DNA from: Methylobacter sp.
GTDB lineage: Bacteria > Pseudomonadota > Gammaproteobacteria > Methylococcales > Methylomonadaceae
Direction of reading: 5' to 3'
Assembly: GCA_030679035.1 (NCBI GenBank)
Contig: JAUXTH010000036.1
Coordinates: 1-64,000 of the forward strand
DNA: 64,000 nt
The notes beneath the pieces were generated by a model. That model worked only from the letters and a program-made list of their open reading frames with translations, ran no database searches and was not told the DNA's origin. This document shows, one piece after another, positions 35,451-44,013 of the stretch; the stretch's first letter is position 1, and each line of letters starts with the position of its first letter. A program made the translations under genes and the position numbers.

Positions 35451-37015
35451 AGCGGGACTTTGTGCAACTGGCCGGGCAGCATTTTGATGTGCTGGTTTGC
35501 GGCGGCGGCATTTACGGCGCGTGGACGGCGTATGATTCCGCTTTGCGGGGGCTTAAGGTCGCCATCGTCGATCAGGGCGACTGGGCCTCGGGAACTTCAT
35601 CTGCTTCCAGCAAGCTGATACACGGCGGCCTGCGCTACCTGGAATCGCTGGATTTCAAGTTGGTCAAAAAAGCTTTGCGCGAACGCGAGATGCTGAAAAA
35701 AGCTGCGCCGCACCGTGTCTGGCCGCTACGTTTTGGCGTCCCGGTTTTTAAGGACAGCCGGCTAAACAGCATTCGCCTGAAAATTGGTTTGATGTTGTAT
35801 GATTTTTTGGCCGGAACGCTGAACTCCGGCCAGGTTCATCGTCATTTTAATCGAAGCGCGTTCTCTGAGCGGTTTCCCTGCCTCAATCCTGATTTATTAA
35901 CCGACGGTTTTACCTATAGCGATGCACAGACCGACGATGCCCGTTTGGTTCTGGAATTGATTGACGGTGCGTTATCGGCCGGGGCGGTGTGCGTGAGTTA
36001 CTGCAAAGTAACCGGCTTTATTGAAGATAAGGGGCGAGTCTGTGGCGCTAAAGTTCAAGACAGGGTCTATGGTAAAACCGCCGAGGTTTTCGCCCGCCAG
36101 ATCGTTAATACTATCGGTCAATGGACGGCTGAAAGCGGCTGTCGATTAACCAAAGGCGTGCATCTAATCTTGCCCAAGGCGCTGGGCAATGAAGCGTTGT
36201 TGCTGACCGCTAAATCGGACGGGCGGGTGTTCTTCATGATTCCGTGGTACGGGCTGACGTTGCTGGGCACCACCGATACCGATTATGCCGGCGATGTCGA
36301 TCAGCTCTCTGTCGAAGCGGAAGAAGCCGAGTATCTGCTGACCGAGGCCAATCGTGTGCTTAGTGTAAATTGGACTGAGGCCGACATTATTGGTTGTTAT
36401 GCAGGATTGCGCGTTTTAAAGCAGAGTTCAAAAGCAACGCCGTCTGCGGTCAGTCGCGACTGGGAACTGAAAGTCGCCGATAACGGCCTGTTGACTTCGA
36501 TCGGCGGAAAAATCACGTCGGCTAGGGAAGACGCGGCGCAGATCGTCAATAAGCTATGTGAAAATTTAGGCGTTAACGCACCTTGCGGAACAAGCGGCAG
36601 GCCGTTTCCGTGGCTGCCGGATCAGGACTATCGGCAGTGGTCGGATGCGACTTTGATCAAGGCCGTAGCGTTGGGTATAGACAATGAAAGTGCCCGGTGG
36701 CTGATACGGCGGCATGCAAAACGCGTGTCGATGATTTTCCAATTAATAGAACAGGATGCCGCGTTGGCTAAGCGGATAACCTCCACGCTGCCTTTTATAG
36801 TCGCCGATTTGGTGTTCTGTGCCGGCAATGAAATGGTTGTGCATCTGGACGACCTGCTCAGGCGGCGGATTCCGTTGCTGATCTTGGCGAAAATGACTCA
36901 AACAGAATTGCGTCATCTCGCCGAGGTTACCGCAAGAGTGCTGAGATGGGATGAGGCTACCTTAAATAACGAGCTCGAAATATGCATCAAAAAAAACATG
37001 AGCCTTAGAAAATAA
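35447..37015 (+). CDS. glpD: Aerobic glycerol-3-phosphate dehydrogenase
   Basis: A membrane-associated flavoprotein that oxidises glycerol-3-phosphate to dihydroxyacetone phosphate and passes electrons to quinone. It has 522 residues from a GTG start. FDVLVCGGGIYGAWTAYDSA is the FAD-binding Rossmann motif, SSASSKLIHGGLRYLE the family signature and FFMIPWYGLTLLGTTDTDY the substrate region. The C-terminal helical domain is complete. It is coupled to ugpQ by overlapping stop and start codons. Confidence 0.93.
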   Translation: MKRDFVQLAGQHFDVLVCGGGIYGAWTAYDSALRGLKVAIVDQGDWASGTSSASSKLIHGGLRYLESLDFKLVKKALREREMLKKAAPHRVWPLRFGVPVFKDSRLNSIRLKIGLMLYDFLAGTLNSGQVHRHFNRSAFSERFPCLNPDLLTDGFTYSDAQTDDARLVLELIDGALSAGAVCVSYCKVTGFIEDKGRVCGAKVQDRVYGKTAEVFARQIVNTIGQWTAESGCRLTKGVHLILPKALGNEALLLTAKSDGRVFFMIPWYGLTLLGTTDTDYAGDVDQLSVEAEEAEYLLTEANRVLSVNWTEADIIGCYAGLRVLKQSSKATPSAVSRDWELKVADNGLLTSIGGKITSAREDAAQIVNKLCENLGVNAPCGTSGRPFPWLPDQDYRQWSDATLIKAVALGIDNESARWLIRRHAKRVSMIFQLIEQDAALAKRITSTLPFIVADLVFCAGNEMVVHLDDLLRRRIPLLILAKMTQTELRHLAEVTARVLRWDEATLNNELEICIKKNMSLRK

Positions 37016-37429
37016 TCATCGGTGCTTCTTGGAGTTGCCAAGCGGTTGAGGTGGTAATCTATTAGAAATGAATTCAAGTGTATTTTTTAAAGATGCAGTA
37101 TTTGCGGTTATACTTTTAATGTTATAAATCACGGGCAAAAAGTCCGACCATTCTATTTGACCTCTTTTGAACATTGGCATGAAAACGATATTAATTAGGA
37201 GGAAGCATAAACCTTGTAAAATTCGGTTCGGAATGCTTTTTTTGGGGGACCGCCAGAACGGCGGTGCTAGTAATTATTGGAGGGGTAATCATGGGGATTT
37301 TCACAGTGCTTTATTTTTCTTTAAAGGCTGTTTCATTGCAAGCCCTTATTTTTTTAAAGAATATTAAATGATCGACTCAAAGGCTTCTTTCCTGGCATTA
37401 GCGTGCGGTTTTAGCCAAAGACACTAAAA
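37016..37429. other. 414-base gap, AT-rich, no recognised gene
   Basis: A GGACCGCCAGAACGGCGGTGC hairpin (CCGCC/GGCGG) near 37250-37270 follows a T-run, and GGAGGGG lies at 37279. A 66-residue frame at 37167-37367 has no family features. The structured leader in front of the transport genes could be regulatory, but I could not match it to the conserved core of the cobalamin or c-di-GMP riboswitches. Confidence 0.4.
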
Positions 37430-38218
37430 ATGAAGCGCAACTGGCCTATTTTTTTTATCTTTTCCGTATTTATTGCCGGGGGGGACTGGTCTGCCCATTC
37501 CGATGTGCGACCAACGTATTATTTCTATAATACAGAAACAAATATCAATAACTTTGCCTCATTAAAAATGGGTTTTGATATTTATTTGGTGAATCATGGC
37601 GGTTATTTTTTACAGCCATTTGATCTGAGAGAAAATTTCGAAGCGGTAATCCATGAAAAAAAAGGCGATATTTATTTATTGTCCAGTTGGCATTTAAAGG
37701 AATTACAACGGAAGAAGGTGCCGCTGGAAATTGCCTTGGTTGGCACATCAAAGGGTAACACAACGCAAAGGAAGGTATTAAGTGCGAAAAAAGACATTGT
37801 CAATTTCGCCATGCTTAAAAATACCGTGGTTGCTGCCGCCGGCAGTGACGAATATGTTCATAGCGTATTGAAGCAGATACTTGGCAAGGAGCAGGAAGCG
37901 CTACTTAAAGACATCAAAATACTTATTGTGCCTAAAGACATTGATGCGGTCATGGCGGTGGGTTTTGGCATGGCAACCGCTGCCATTTCTGCCGAAAGCG
38001 GTTTAGACAAGCTGGCGATGATGAATCCCAACCAATTTAAGGAATTACATAGCTTAGGTTTTAGCGAAAAGGATTATTTATTAATTGCGGCAACCTTGAA
38101 AAAACCGGACCAACAAGAAACACAATTACTTGAGGTGTTACGCAAAATGTCGGAGGAAGAAGCGGGTGAAGCAAATTTGAAGATGCTGGGCATTGATGGT
38201 TGGAGGGCAGTGCAATGA
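37430..38218 (+). CDS. PhnD-like periplasmic substrate-binding protein
   Basis: A 262-residue exported protein (signal to about residue 23). MKGFDIYLVNHGGYFLQPFDL-like text (MGFDIYLVNHGGYF), AMLKNTVVAAAGSDEYVHSVLKQIL and KDIDAVMAVGFGMATAAI follow the PhnD/SsuA-like solute-binding pattern (PF12974 type). No permease or ATPase gene is adjacent. It is first in a three-gene run with another binding protein and a TonB-dependent receptor, so it may hand its ligand on from the outer-membrane receptor, or sense it. Ligand unknown. Confidence 0.6.
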   Translation: MKRNWPIFFIFSVFIAGGDWSAHSDVRPTYYFYNTETNINNFASLKMGFDIYLVNHGGYFLQPFDLRENFEAVIHEKKGDIYLLSSWHLKELQRKKVPLEIALVGTSKGNTTQRKVLSAKKDIVNFAMLKNTVVAAAGSDEYVHSVLKQILGKEQEALLKDIKILIVPKDIDAVMAVGFGMATAAISAESGLDKLAMMNPNQFKELHSLGFSEKDYLLIAATLKKPDQQETQLLEVLRKMSEEEAGEANLKMLGIDGWRAVQ

Positions 38219-38270
38219 AATGCATATTAATAAGTGCCGCGCATTTTATCGGTAACGGCTGGAACCCATT

Positions 38271-39206
38271 ATGAAACCTATTAATTTTTATAATGTTTTT
38301 ATTCTTTTGGCTGTGTTTTTTGCCGGCACCGGGTTTGCTCAATCAAATAAAATCCTGATCGTTAACAGCGAGAAAACTGTTTTTCGATATGAAAAAATTG
38401 CTACAGAATTTAAAAAAGTCTTACAACAAAACGCCTATTCATGGACTGAGTTTAATTTAGACGACCATGCCAATGCCGACGCGGATTTGAAGCAGCTTGT
38501 CCAGCAAGAAAATCCAGCGCTAATTTATTGCATAGGTACCCAAGCTTATTCGTTAGCACGTAATGTTGCCCCTAACAAAAAACTGCTGTTTTCAGCTGCT
38601 ATTAATTGGCGAAGATTGGATGTTGGTGTAGGAACTTATGGCATTGCTAATGAGTTGTCATCGGCACAAGAAATGTCGTTGTTACATTATTTCTTTCCAA
38701 CGATTAAAACAATCGGCTTACTCTATAGCGATAAATTCAGCCGTGAGTACGTGGAAACCATTAAAAAAGATGCCTTGAACTCAGGTATCAATATCATTAA
38801 CAAGTCCATTAATGATGCGCAAGAGATCAGCGAGGTACTTAATGACTTGCTGCCGCAAATAGATATGTTTTGGATTATTTCCGATCCTGTTGTTTTAAGC
38901 AACAAAGAGTCGGTGCGACAAATTTTCCAAGCGGCGCAACAACAAAACAAACCCGTTTACGCCTACAGTGATGTGTATATAGAACAAGGTGCAGTTTTGG
39001 CAATTTCTGCGGATATCGCCACGATTGGGCGGCAATCGGCGGGTTTAGCCATGATGGTGGATCAGGGTAAAGTACCTGCGGGTACCGTGCAAAGCCCGGC
39101 AGGATCAACAGTTACTTTAAACAAATGCGCTCTCGACGCATTGAAGCTTCAGTTCAATCAAGACGCCCTCGATTCGGTTAATAAAATTGTGGGGTGCGAG
39201 CAGTGA
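38271..39206 (+). CDS. ABC-type substrate-binding protein (PF04392 type)
   Basis: A 311-residue exported protein (signal MKPINFYNVFILLAVFFAGT, cleavage near GFAQ). NPALIYCIGTQAYSLARN, FPTIKTIGLLYSDKFSREYV, LLPQIDMFWIISDPVVLSN and VPAGTVQSPAGSTVTLNK are characteristic of the ABC_sub_bind/TrpX-like family. In several proteobacteria such a gene lies next to a TonB receptor without ABC partners, as here. The stop overlaps the receptor start (GTGA), which is strong evidence for one operon. Confidence 0.75.
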   Translation: MKPINFYNVFILLAVFFAGTGFAQSNKILIVNSEKTVFRYEKIATEFKKVLQQNAYSWTEFNLDDHANADADLKQLVQQENPALIYCIGTQAYSLARNVAPNKKLLFSAAINWRRLDVGVGTYGIANELSSAQEMSLLHYFFPTIKTIGLLYSDKFSREYVETIKKDALNSGINIINKSINDAQEISEVLNDLLPQIDMFWIISDPVVLSNKESVRQIFQAAQQQNKPVYAYSDVYIEQGAVLAISADIATIGRQSAGLAMMVDQGKVPAGTVQSPAGSTVTLNKCALDALKLQFNQDALDSVNKIVGCEQ

Positions 39207-41215
39207 TTAAATATTTATCTACCCTGCTGGTTGGCGTCTTGCTCTTGAATTCAAGTGTTTATGCAGATGAGTCGGCAGAGCATGATAGCCTGGAAAAAGA
39301 ATTGGCGTATCTTGCTGCAGAAAGAAAAGTAGTGGTCACTGCCTCGAAAATAGAAGAACATGTGGACAAGACTATCGCAACAACTACCGTCATTACCCAA
39401 GACGATATTGCGCATATCGGCGCACGCAATTTGTTGGATGTGTTGCGTTTGGTTCCCGGCATCGGTATTACGCAAACTCAAATTGGAGTTCGTGAGATTG
39501 AAGTTCGCGGCGTTAAAACCTTGCTGTCTGAAAAAGTGCAGATTATGTTGAACGGTCATCCGTTGGATCATAACCTGCAAAATGCCGGCAGTACTTTGCT
39601 CTATGATGATCTACCGGTTGATACGATCAAGCGCGTGGAAGTTGTGCGTGGGCCGGGGTCGGCTTTATACGGCGCTAATGCTTTTCTTGCCGTCATCAAC
39701 ATCATCACCCAAAGCGCCAAGGATTTGAATGGGGTGCAAACCTCAGCCGGTTGGGGGAGTTTCGATACCCAGCAATATCGGGCATCCTGGGGCAAGCAGT
39801 TTAAAAATAGCGCTGAAGCGGCGTTGCATTTTAATTTTACCGATACTAACGGTATTAATTCGCCGATTCCGGCCGACAGTCGGAGTGTTCAAGGTCTTAG
39901 TTCTAACGCACCCGGTAAAAGTCAGCTTACTGAAGGCCGCTACGATCTGGAATGGCAACTAGGTTATCAGGACTTTAAACTGGACGGGCGTTATATCAAT
40001 AAAAAAGCCGGCACATTCTTTGGAACAGCTGCTGTACTTAGCGATTCTAGGACTCAACAAGATTATAACGATTATTTCCTGCGTTTGAGTCGAGCGTGGA
40101 AGATTAAAGATAATTTCACTGTAGATACCCAGCTATTTCACGATTTTTTTAGCTACGATAATATATGGCAAATTGCCCCGGCTCAATTTATTCGTAACGG
40201 GGTTCAGGACACCCGTACCGGGGGGGAAATTCAAGCTAATTATCATATCAGCGATGCCCAAACCTTGATCAGCGGGTTTTCTTATGCAAAAGAGCAGCAG
40301 GGACATCTTATAGATCAAGCAGGATCCGATCCGGCGCACCTGACACAGGTGCTACCTAGTACCGAAGCAAGAACACGTAACCGCTGGGGTGTGTACATTG
40401 AAGATGTGTGGGATCCATTAAAAAACTTAAGGATGACCGTCGGCGCACGATATGATCGATACAGCGACTTTGGCGGCACATTTAATCCCAGGATGGGCTT
40501 TAACTGGGAGTTTATTAAAAATTATTCACTCAAATTTTCTTACGGTAGCGCTTACCGTGCACCAGCTTTCGGTGAACTCGGTTCTGCCAACAATCTTGTA
40601 TTATTGGGCAATCCAGCGCTTCAACCGGAAGTAGTTAAAACCTTTGAATCAGGTATTATTGCTCATCCCATAAAAGGATTGACGGCTCAGACGACCTATT
40701 ATCATTCTTCAATTAATCAACTTATATCACCAGTTGCCGGCCAATCAGCTGTTTTTCAGTACGCCAACAATGGCAGCGTGATTGCCGAGGGGGTTGAATT
40801 AGAGGCCCGTTATGATTTTGACGGCAAGCTGCAAGGTTCCTATATCAGCGCCAATCATGTCTTGCAGCATAGCGTTCAGCTTGGTCAACAGCTAGCGGAT
40901 GTACCTCGGCAGCGCACCAATTTCACAGCCAATTGGGCTTTTGATAATACCTGGAGCAGCTTTGCGCATGTCCTTATCAAAGGCAATACATCACGCAATT
41001 TAGGTGATGTGCGCAACGATGTGCCTGGATACGCCTTATTCGATCTGGGCTTACTGGGCAAAAATATGTTCGGCAAGCAAGTCGACATCAGTTTTAATGT
41101 CTACAACTTATTAGATAAACGTTATTACGATCCGGCTCCCGCCAGCTTGAATTTTATAGGCGATTATCAAATGTCTGGAAGAGCGTTTTTTGGACATGTC
41201 AGTTTGAAATTTTAA
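39203..41215 (+). CDS. TonB-dependent outer-membrane receptor
   Basis: A 670-residue protein. The start is chosen at GTG 39203, giving a clean signal peptide (MIKYLSTLLVGVLLLNSSVYA); GTG 39194 is possible. The plug domain has TTTVITQDDIAHIGARNLLDVL, RLVPGIGI and VEVVRGPGSALYGANAFLAVINIIT. The 22-strand barrel ends in the aromatic C-terminus VSLKF. The class is that of CirA/FepA/BtuB-like receptors for metal complexes or small organics; ligand not predictable. Co-transcribed with two periplasmic binding proteins. Confidence 0.88.
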   Translation: MIKYLSTLLVGVLLLNSSVYADESAEHDSLEKELAYLAAERKVVVTASKIEEHVDKTIATTTVITQDDIAHIGARNLLDVLRLVPGIGITQTQIGVREIEVRGVKTLLSEKVQIMLNGHPLDHNLQNAGSTLLYDDLPVDTIKRVEVVRGPGSALYGANAFLAVINIITQSAKDLNGVQTSAGWGSFDTQQYRASWGKQFKNSAEAALHFNFTDTNGINSPIPADSRSVQGLSSNAPGKSQLTEGRYDLEWQLGYQDFKLDGRYINKKAGTFFGTAAVLSDSRTQQDYNDYFLRLSRAWKIKDNFTVDTQLFHDFFSYDNIWQIAPAQFIRNGVQDTRTGGEIQANYHISDAQTLISGFSYAKEQQGHLIDQAGSDPAHLTQVLPSTEARTRNRWGVYIEDVWDPLKNLRMTVGARYDRYSDFGGTFNPRMGFNWEFIKNYSLKFSYGSAYRAPAFGELGSANNLVLLGNPALQPEVVKTFESGIIAHPIKGLTAQTTYYHSSINQLISPVAGQSAVFQYANNGSVIAEGVELEARYDFDGKLQGSYISANHVLQHSVQLGQQLADVPRQRTNFTANWAFDNTWSSFAHVLIKGNTSRNLGDVRNDVPGYALFDLGLLGKNMFGKQVDISFNVYNLLDKRYYDPAPASLNFIGDYQMSGRAFFGHVSLKF

Positions 41216-41227
41216 CATCAGCCGGGT

Positions 41228-41250
41228 TCGGGTATGCTGTTTATGCCCGA
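41228..41250 (+). repeat. REP-like hairpin repeat, copy 2
   Basis: TCGGGTATGCTGTTTATGCCCGA, with ends that pair, 13 bases after the receptor stop. It may protect or end the transcript. Confidence 0.7.
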
Positions 41251-41290
41251 CGACATTTTGATGGTTGGGCATCGCTGCCATTAAGTTAAG

Positions 41291-41368
41291 TCGTTCGTGG
41301 TGAGACTGTCGAACCATAAACGGCTTAACCGTCCACCCTTCGACTAGCTCAGGGCGAACGGTTAAGCC
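41291..41368. repeat. Compound intergenic repeat (GTTCG...CGAAC, CCCTTCGACTAGCTCAGGG)
   Basis: The stretch contains GTCGTTCGTGGTGAGACTGTCGAACC and GCTTAACCGT...ACGGTTAAGC pairs around CCCTTCGACTAGCTCAGGGC. This is the CTGAGC-TCGAAGGG type of repeat common in proteobacteria. A short relative occurs inside the coding sequence at 45569-45592. Confidence 0.65.
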
Positions 41369-41481
41369 TAGCAACTTGTCCCGCCTTAAGTGGGAAGCTG
41401 ACTTTACGTTAGGTCGGCAAAGTTTTAATATCATTTCAACGGTAGTGTAAAATCGAAAATCTTTTAATAGTGGAGATAGCC

Positions 41482-41925
41482 ATGACGACACATGTATACG
41501 AAACAGACATTGTTGCTTGGGCGAACGAACAGGCGCGACTGGTACGTACTGGGCAATTTGAATTGCTCGATTTGGAACACATCGCTGAGGAGATAGAGGA
41601 CGTGGGCAAAAGCGAACAACGTGAGTTAGCAAGTCGAATGGTTATTCTTTTAGCTCATTTGCTCAAGTGGCAGTTTCAACCGGAGCGGCAAGGTCGTAGC
41701 TGGCAAATTACCATTCGTAACCAGCGTCGGGCAGTTCAACTGCATCTAAAGCAAGTACCGAGCTTGAAGGTAAAGTTAGATGATGCTGAATGGTGGGAAA
41801 TTGTATGGGGTGATGCTATTTATCAAGCATCAAAAGAAACTGGCTTAGACAATTTTCCTGAAACATGCCCATGGTCAATTGAAGATATTCTCTCGGATGA
41901 GTGGATGCCAACATTGCCAAATTAG
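41482..41925 (+). CDS. DUF29 family protein
   Basis: A 147-residue protein starting at ATG 41482, with GGAG eight bases upstream; an in-frame ATG four codons earlier overlaps that site. YETDIVAWANEQARLVRTGQF, LDLEHIAEEIEDVGKSEQREL and LLAHLLKWQFQPERQGRSW are the standard DUF29 signatures. The predicted fold is a compact helical bundle. DUF29 proteins are frequent in cyanobacteria and methanotrophs and have no assigned function. Confidence 0.88.
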   Translation: MTTHVYETDIVAWANEQARLVRTGQFELLDLEHIAEEIEDVGKSEQRELASRMVILLAHLLKWQFQPERQGRSWQITIRNQRRAVQLHLKQVPSLKVKLDDAEWWEIVWGDAIYQASKETGLDNFPETCPWSIEDILSDEWMPTLPN

Positions 41926-42225
41926 TGTGTTGTAGCATGCCCTACCTACGGGACTTTAAAACGCCCTTATTCTAGCCGTTGCGTTTAAACGATTGTTAGA
42001 CATAGCTTGTAATTCGTAGAGCGGTGGATTGCCTTTCGGCGAACCCACCACCTATGAGTTAGAGTTTTACATCCACATGTCGTCTCTCCTTTAAAAATGG
42101 TTAACGTGAAGACTCATTGCTTATTGCAAATGAGCGCCGATTTGCCCCTATATTAAAAACACAGTCAGGCAGGGGCGATCCTGGCTATCTAGCAAGTGAT
42201 TATCTAAAAAATGCAAAAATTTTCA
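41926..42225. other. 300-base gap with a hairpin repeat
   Basis: GGTGGATTGCCTTTCGGCGA with ACCCACC (42023-42049) is a second copy of the hairpin repeat at 3201-3225. The rest carries no gene I can support; a frame at 42117-42386 lies mostly opposite the next gene. Confidence 0.5.
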
Positions 42226-43539
42226 TTATCCGTTGTAATGCGCCATTAAATCCGGTAGCGGAATATATTTATCGGGAACAGGTACATGATCTTCAGGGAA
42301 TGCAGTCAGGATTTCTTGAATATTTTTTAAAAACAAGTCCACAAGTACAGTATGTTGCAACTTTTCAAAAGCACACAGCCCGATAATACCGACCTCTGTC
42401 CCTAGCGGTATATTTTTAGGGTTTTTTTCAGGATCGCTATGTATATCGGTATTCGAGAATGGTTGAGCGTCTTTTCTGGCAAGAAAGTTTATCGAATCAG
42501 GCCCCATAGCCACATAGCATTTTCTTGTTACGTTCCATGCTAGCAAGCTTTCGTTTTTATAATAGATAAAAAATGTTTCATCGCCATCGGTTACGGTGAT
42601 TTTCCCAACATCGAAACCGCTTGTTTCTCTCACTTCTTTGTTGGCGATTTTGCCTTCGAATAATTTATAACTGAGTAGTGAAAAGCTATCCAGAAATCTC
42701 AGAAATTCATTGTAATTTTTAGATTCAATCATGTTTCGCCCCAAGTTCCAGGCAAAGCCGACCGTCCATTGAATAAATTTATCCCGATTTTTGTCAGATA
42801 AAGTTGAACAATTTAAATTAGCACTCTGCACTGGATAACAGGCTATACCCGTTACATTGTTATGCGACTTGGCAAATCGCCGTGCCTGGTTTTCAGCATC
42901 ATTCACGTCTTCTGCCTGTACATGTGTTTTTTGATAATGTCCCGAATCATCGGTATCGGAAGTCAAGATAACAGGATTTATGGGTAACTTATGAATATTG
43001 AAAAGATTCATACTCATTTCAGGTACAGCCCGCCCAGAAGGATCTCCATTTATGACGGCAATTCCTTTTTGTGCTGAAATTATAAAAGGAATTAGAATAT
43101 TAATTGCCCCCATTTCTACGGGCATTAAATAACTTAACGGTTCTTGACCGGATTGAGTCAGGTACTCATCCATTTCCATAAAAGCATTTAATGATGCAGT
43201 TTGCCCGAAACCTTCAAACATTTTATCGGGTGAACCTAAAAGAGCTATGAAAGATATGTTTTTATTTGCCTCAAGGGCATCAGGGTTTACATAATACATA
43301 ACATCAGCATTGTTAATCATTTTGTCCATAAAAAGCAGGGTCAACCCAATTGATGCACCGCCGCCTGATCCTAAAAAGCATGCGCCATATACAATGTATC
43401 CAATATCTTTTTTCGTTAATTGATAATTGCCTAGGCCAAAATCTTTTACTTTATGGTCGTTTACACCCGCTTTTTTTATCGGTTTGTCTTTATTAAATGA
43501 TGATTTCTGAATTGAAATGTTATTAAAATCATTAAGCAT
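42226..43539 (-). CDS. DUF917-type (hydantoinase-like) protein
   Basis: A 437-residue cytoplasmic protein. After a 40-residue N-terminal extension the family pattern starts: LTKKDIGYIVYGACFLGSGGGASIG. It continues with PVEMGAINILIPFIISAQKGIAVINGDPSGRAVPEMSM and ends IGLCAFEKL. This is the layout of DUF917 proteins, which are often annotated as hydantoinase-like although activity is mostly unproven. It is AT-rich compared with neighbouring metabolic genes and stands alone, so recent acquisition is plausible. Confidence 0.7.
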   Translation of the reverse strand: MLNDFNNISIQKSSFNKDKPIKKAGVNDHKVKDFGLGNYQLTKKDIGYIVYGACFLGSGGGASIGLTLLFMDKMINNADVMYYVNPDALEANKNISFIALLGSPDKMFEGFGQTASLNAFMEMDEYLTQSGQEPLSYLMPVEMGAINILIPFIISAQKGIAVINGDPSGRAVPEMSMNLFNIHKLPINPVILTSDTDDSGHYQKTHVQAEDVNDAENQARRFAKSHNNVTGIACYPVQSANLNCSTLSDKNRDKFIQWTVGFAWNLGRNMIESKNYNEFLRFLDSFSLLSYKLFEGKIANKEVRETSGFDVGKITVTDGDETFFIYYKNESLLAWNVTRKCYVAMGPDSINFLARKDAQPFSNTDIHSDPEKNPKNIPLGTEVGIIGLCAFEKLQHTVLVDLFLKNIQEILTAFPEDHVPVPDKYIPLPDLMAHYNG

Positions 43540-44013
43540 AAAAACTTTTCCTTAAAATTAAATGAATTATGTCTGTTTCGGTTGAAGGTTATCTGCGTTA
43601 AATACAGAAAATTTTACCCGTATAACCTGGATAAATAATTCTGAACAGGGCAAGGGGATATTGTAAGCTATAACGTCAACAATGCGTGGCAAAAACTTAC
43701 GCAAATTTAGCGTAGCCATTTTCAGCGTTTGCGCGGCGTTGTCGGTGGTGCGATTGGAAGTCCTTGCCGCGTTGACTTCATCGTCACAGCGTCAACCTCG
43801 CAAGCGGTAGGCCTATCAGTCAATCTGTTAAGTTTTTTCGGTAGATGTATAGTCTCGTTCCAATATAGCTAACACTACAGATAAGGGGTATCATCGGAGT
43901 GGCTTGCAAGACGGTTAAAAATCTCATGCCGATAAAAATCACGGTTATCTGAAAGTGTGAGTTTGACACAATGACGATTTTTTGAACTTTTACCTTTAGA
44001 CAAAGAAGGTGAC
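43540..44013. other. 474-base gap, no gene recognised
   Basis: Upstream of both the DUF917 gene and the acyltransferase fusion. It contains a GC-rich stretch (about 43690-43810) with GTTGAC...GTCAAC pairing, but no RNA family, tRNA or coding sequence that I can recognise. The promoters of the two divergent genes should lie here. Confidence 0.4.

Noticed and set aside
37167-37367. 66-residue frame upstream of the PhnD-like gene
   Set aside because: No signal, domain or good ribosome site; more likely part of an untranslated leader.
37016-37429. Cobalamin or c-di-GMP riboswitch
   Set aside because: The conserved core sequences of these classes could not be matched; only a hairpin and a purine-rich stretch are present.
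42117-42386. Plus-strand 89-residue frame overlapping the DUF917 gene end
   Set aside because: No ribosome site or recognisable domain; 161 of its bases lie opposite the DUF917 gene.
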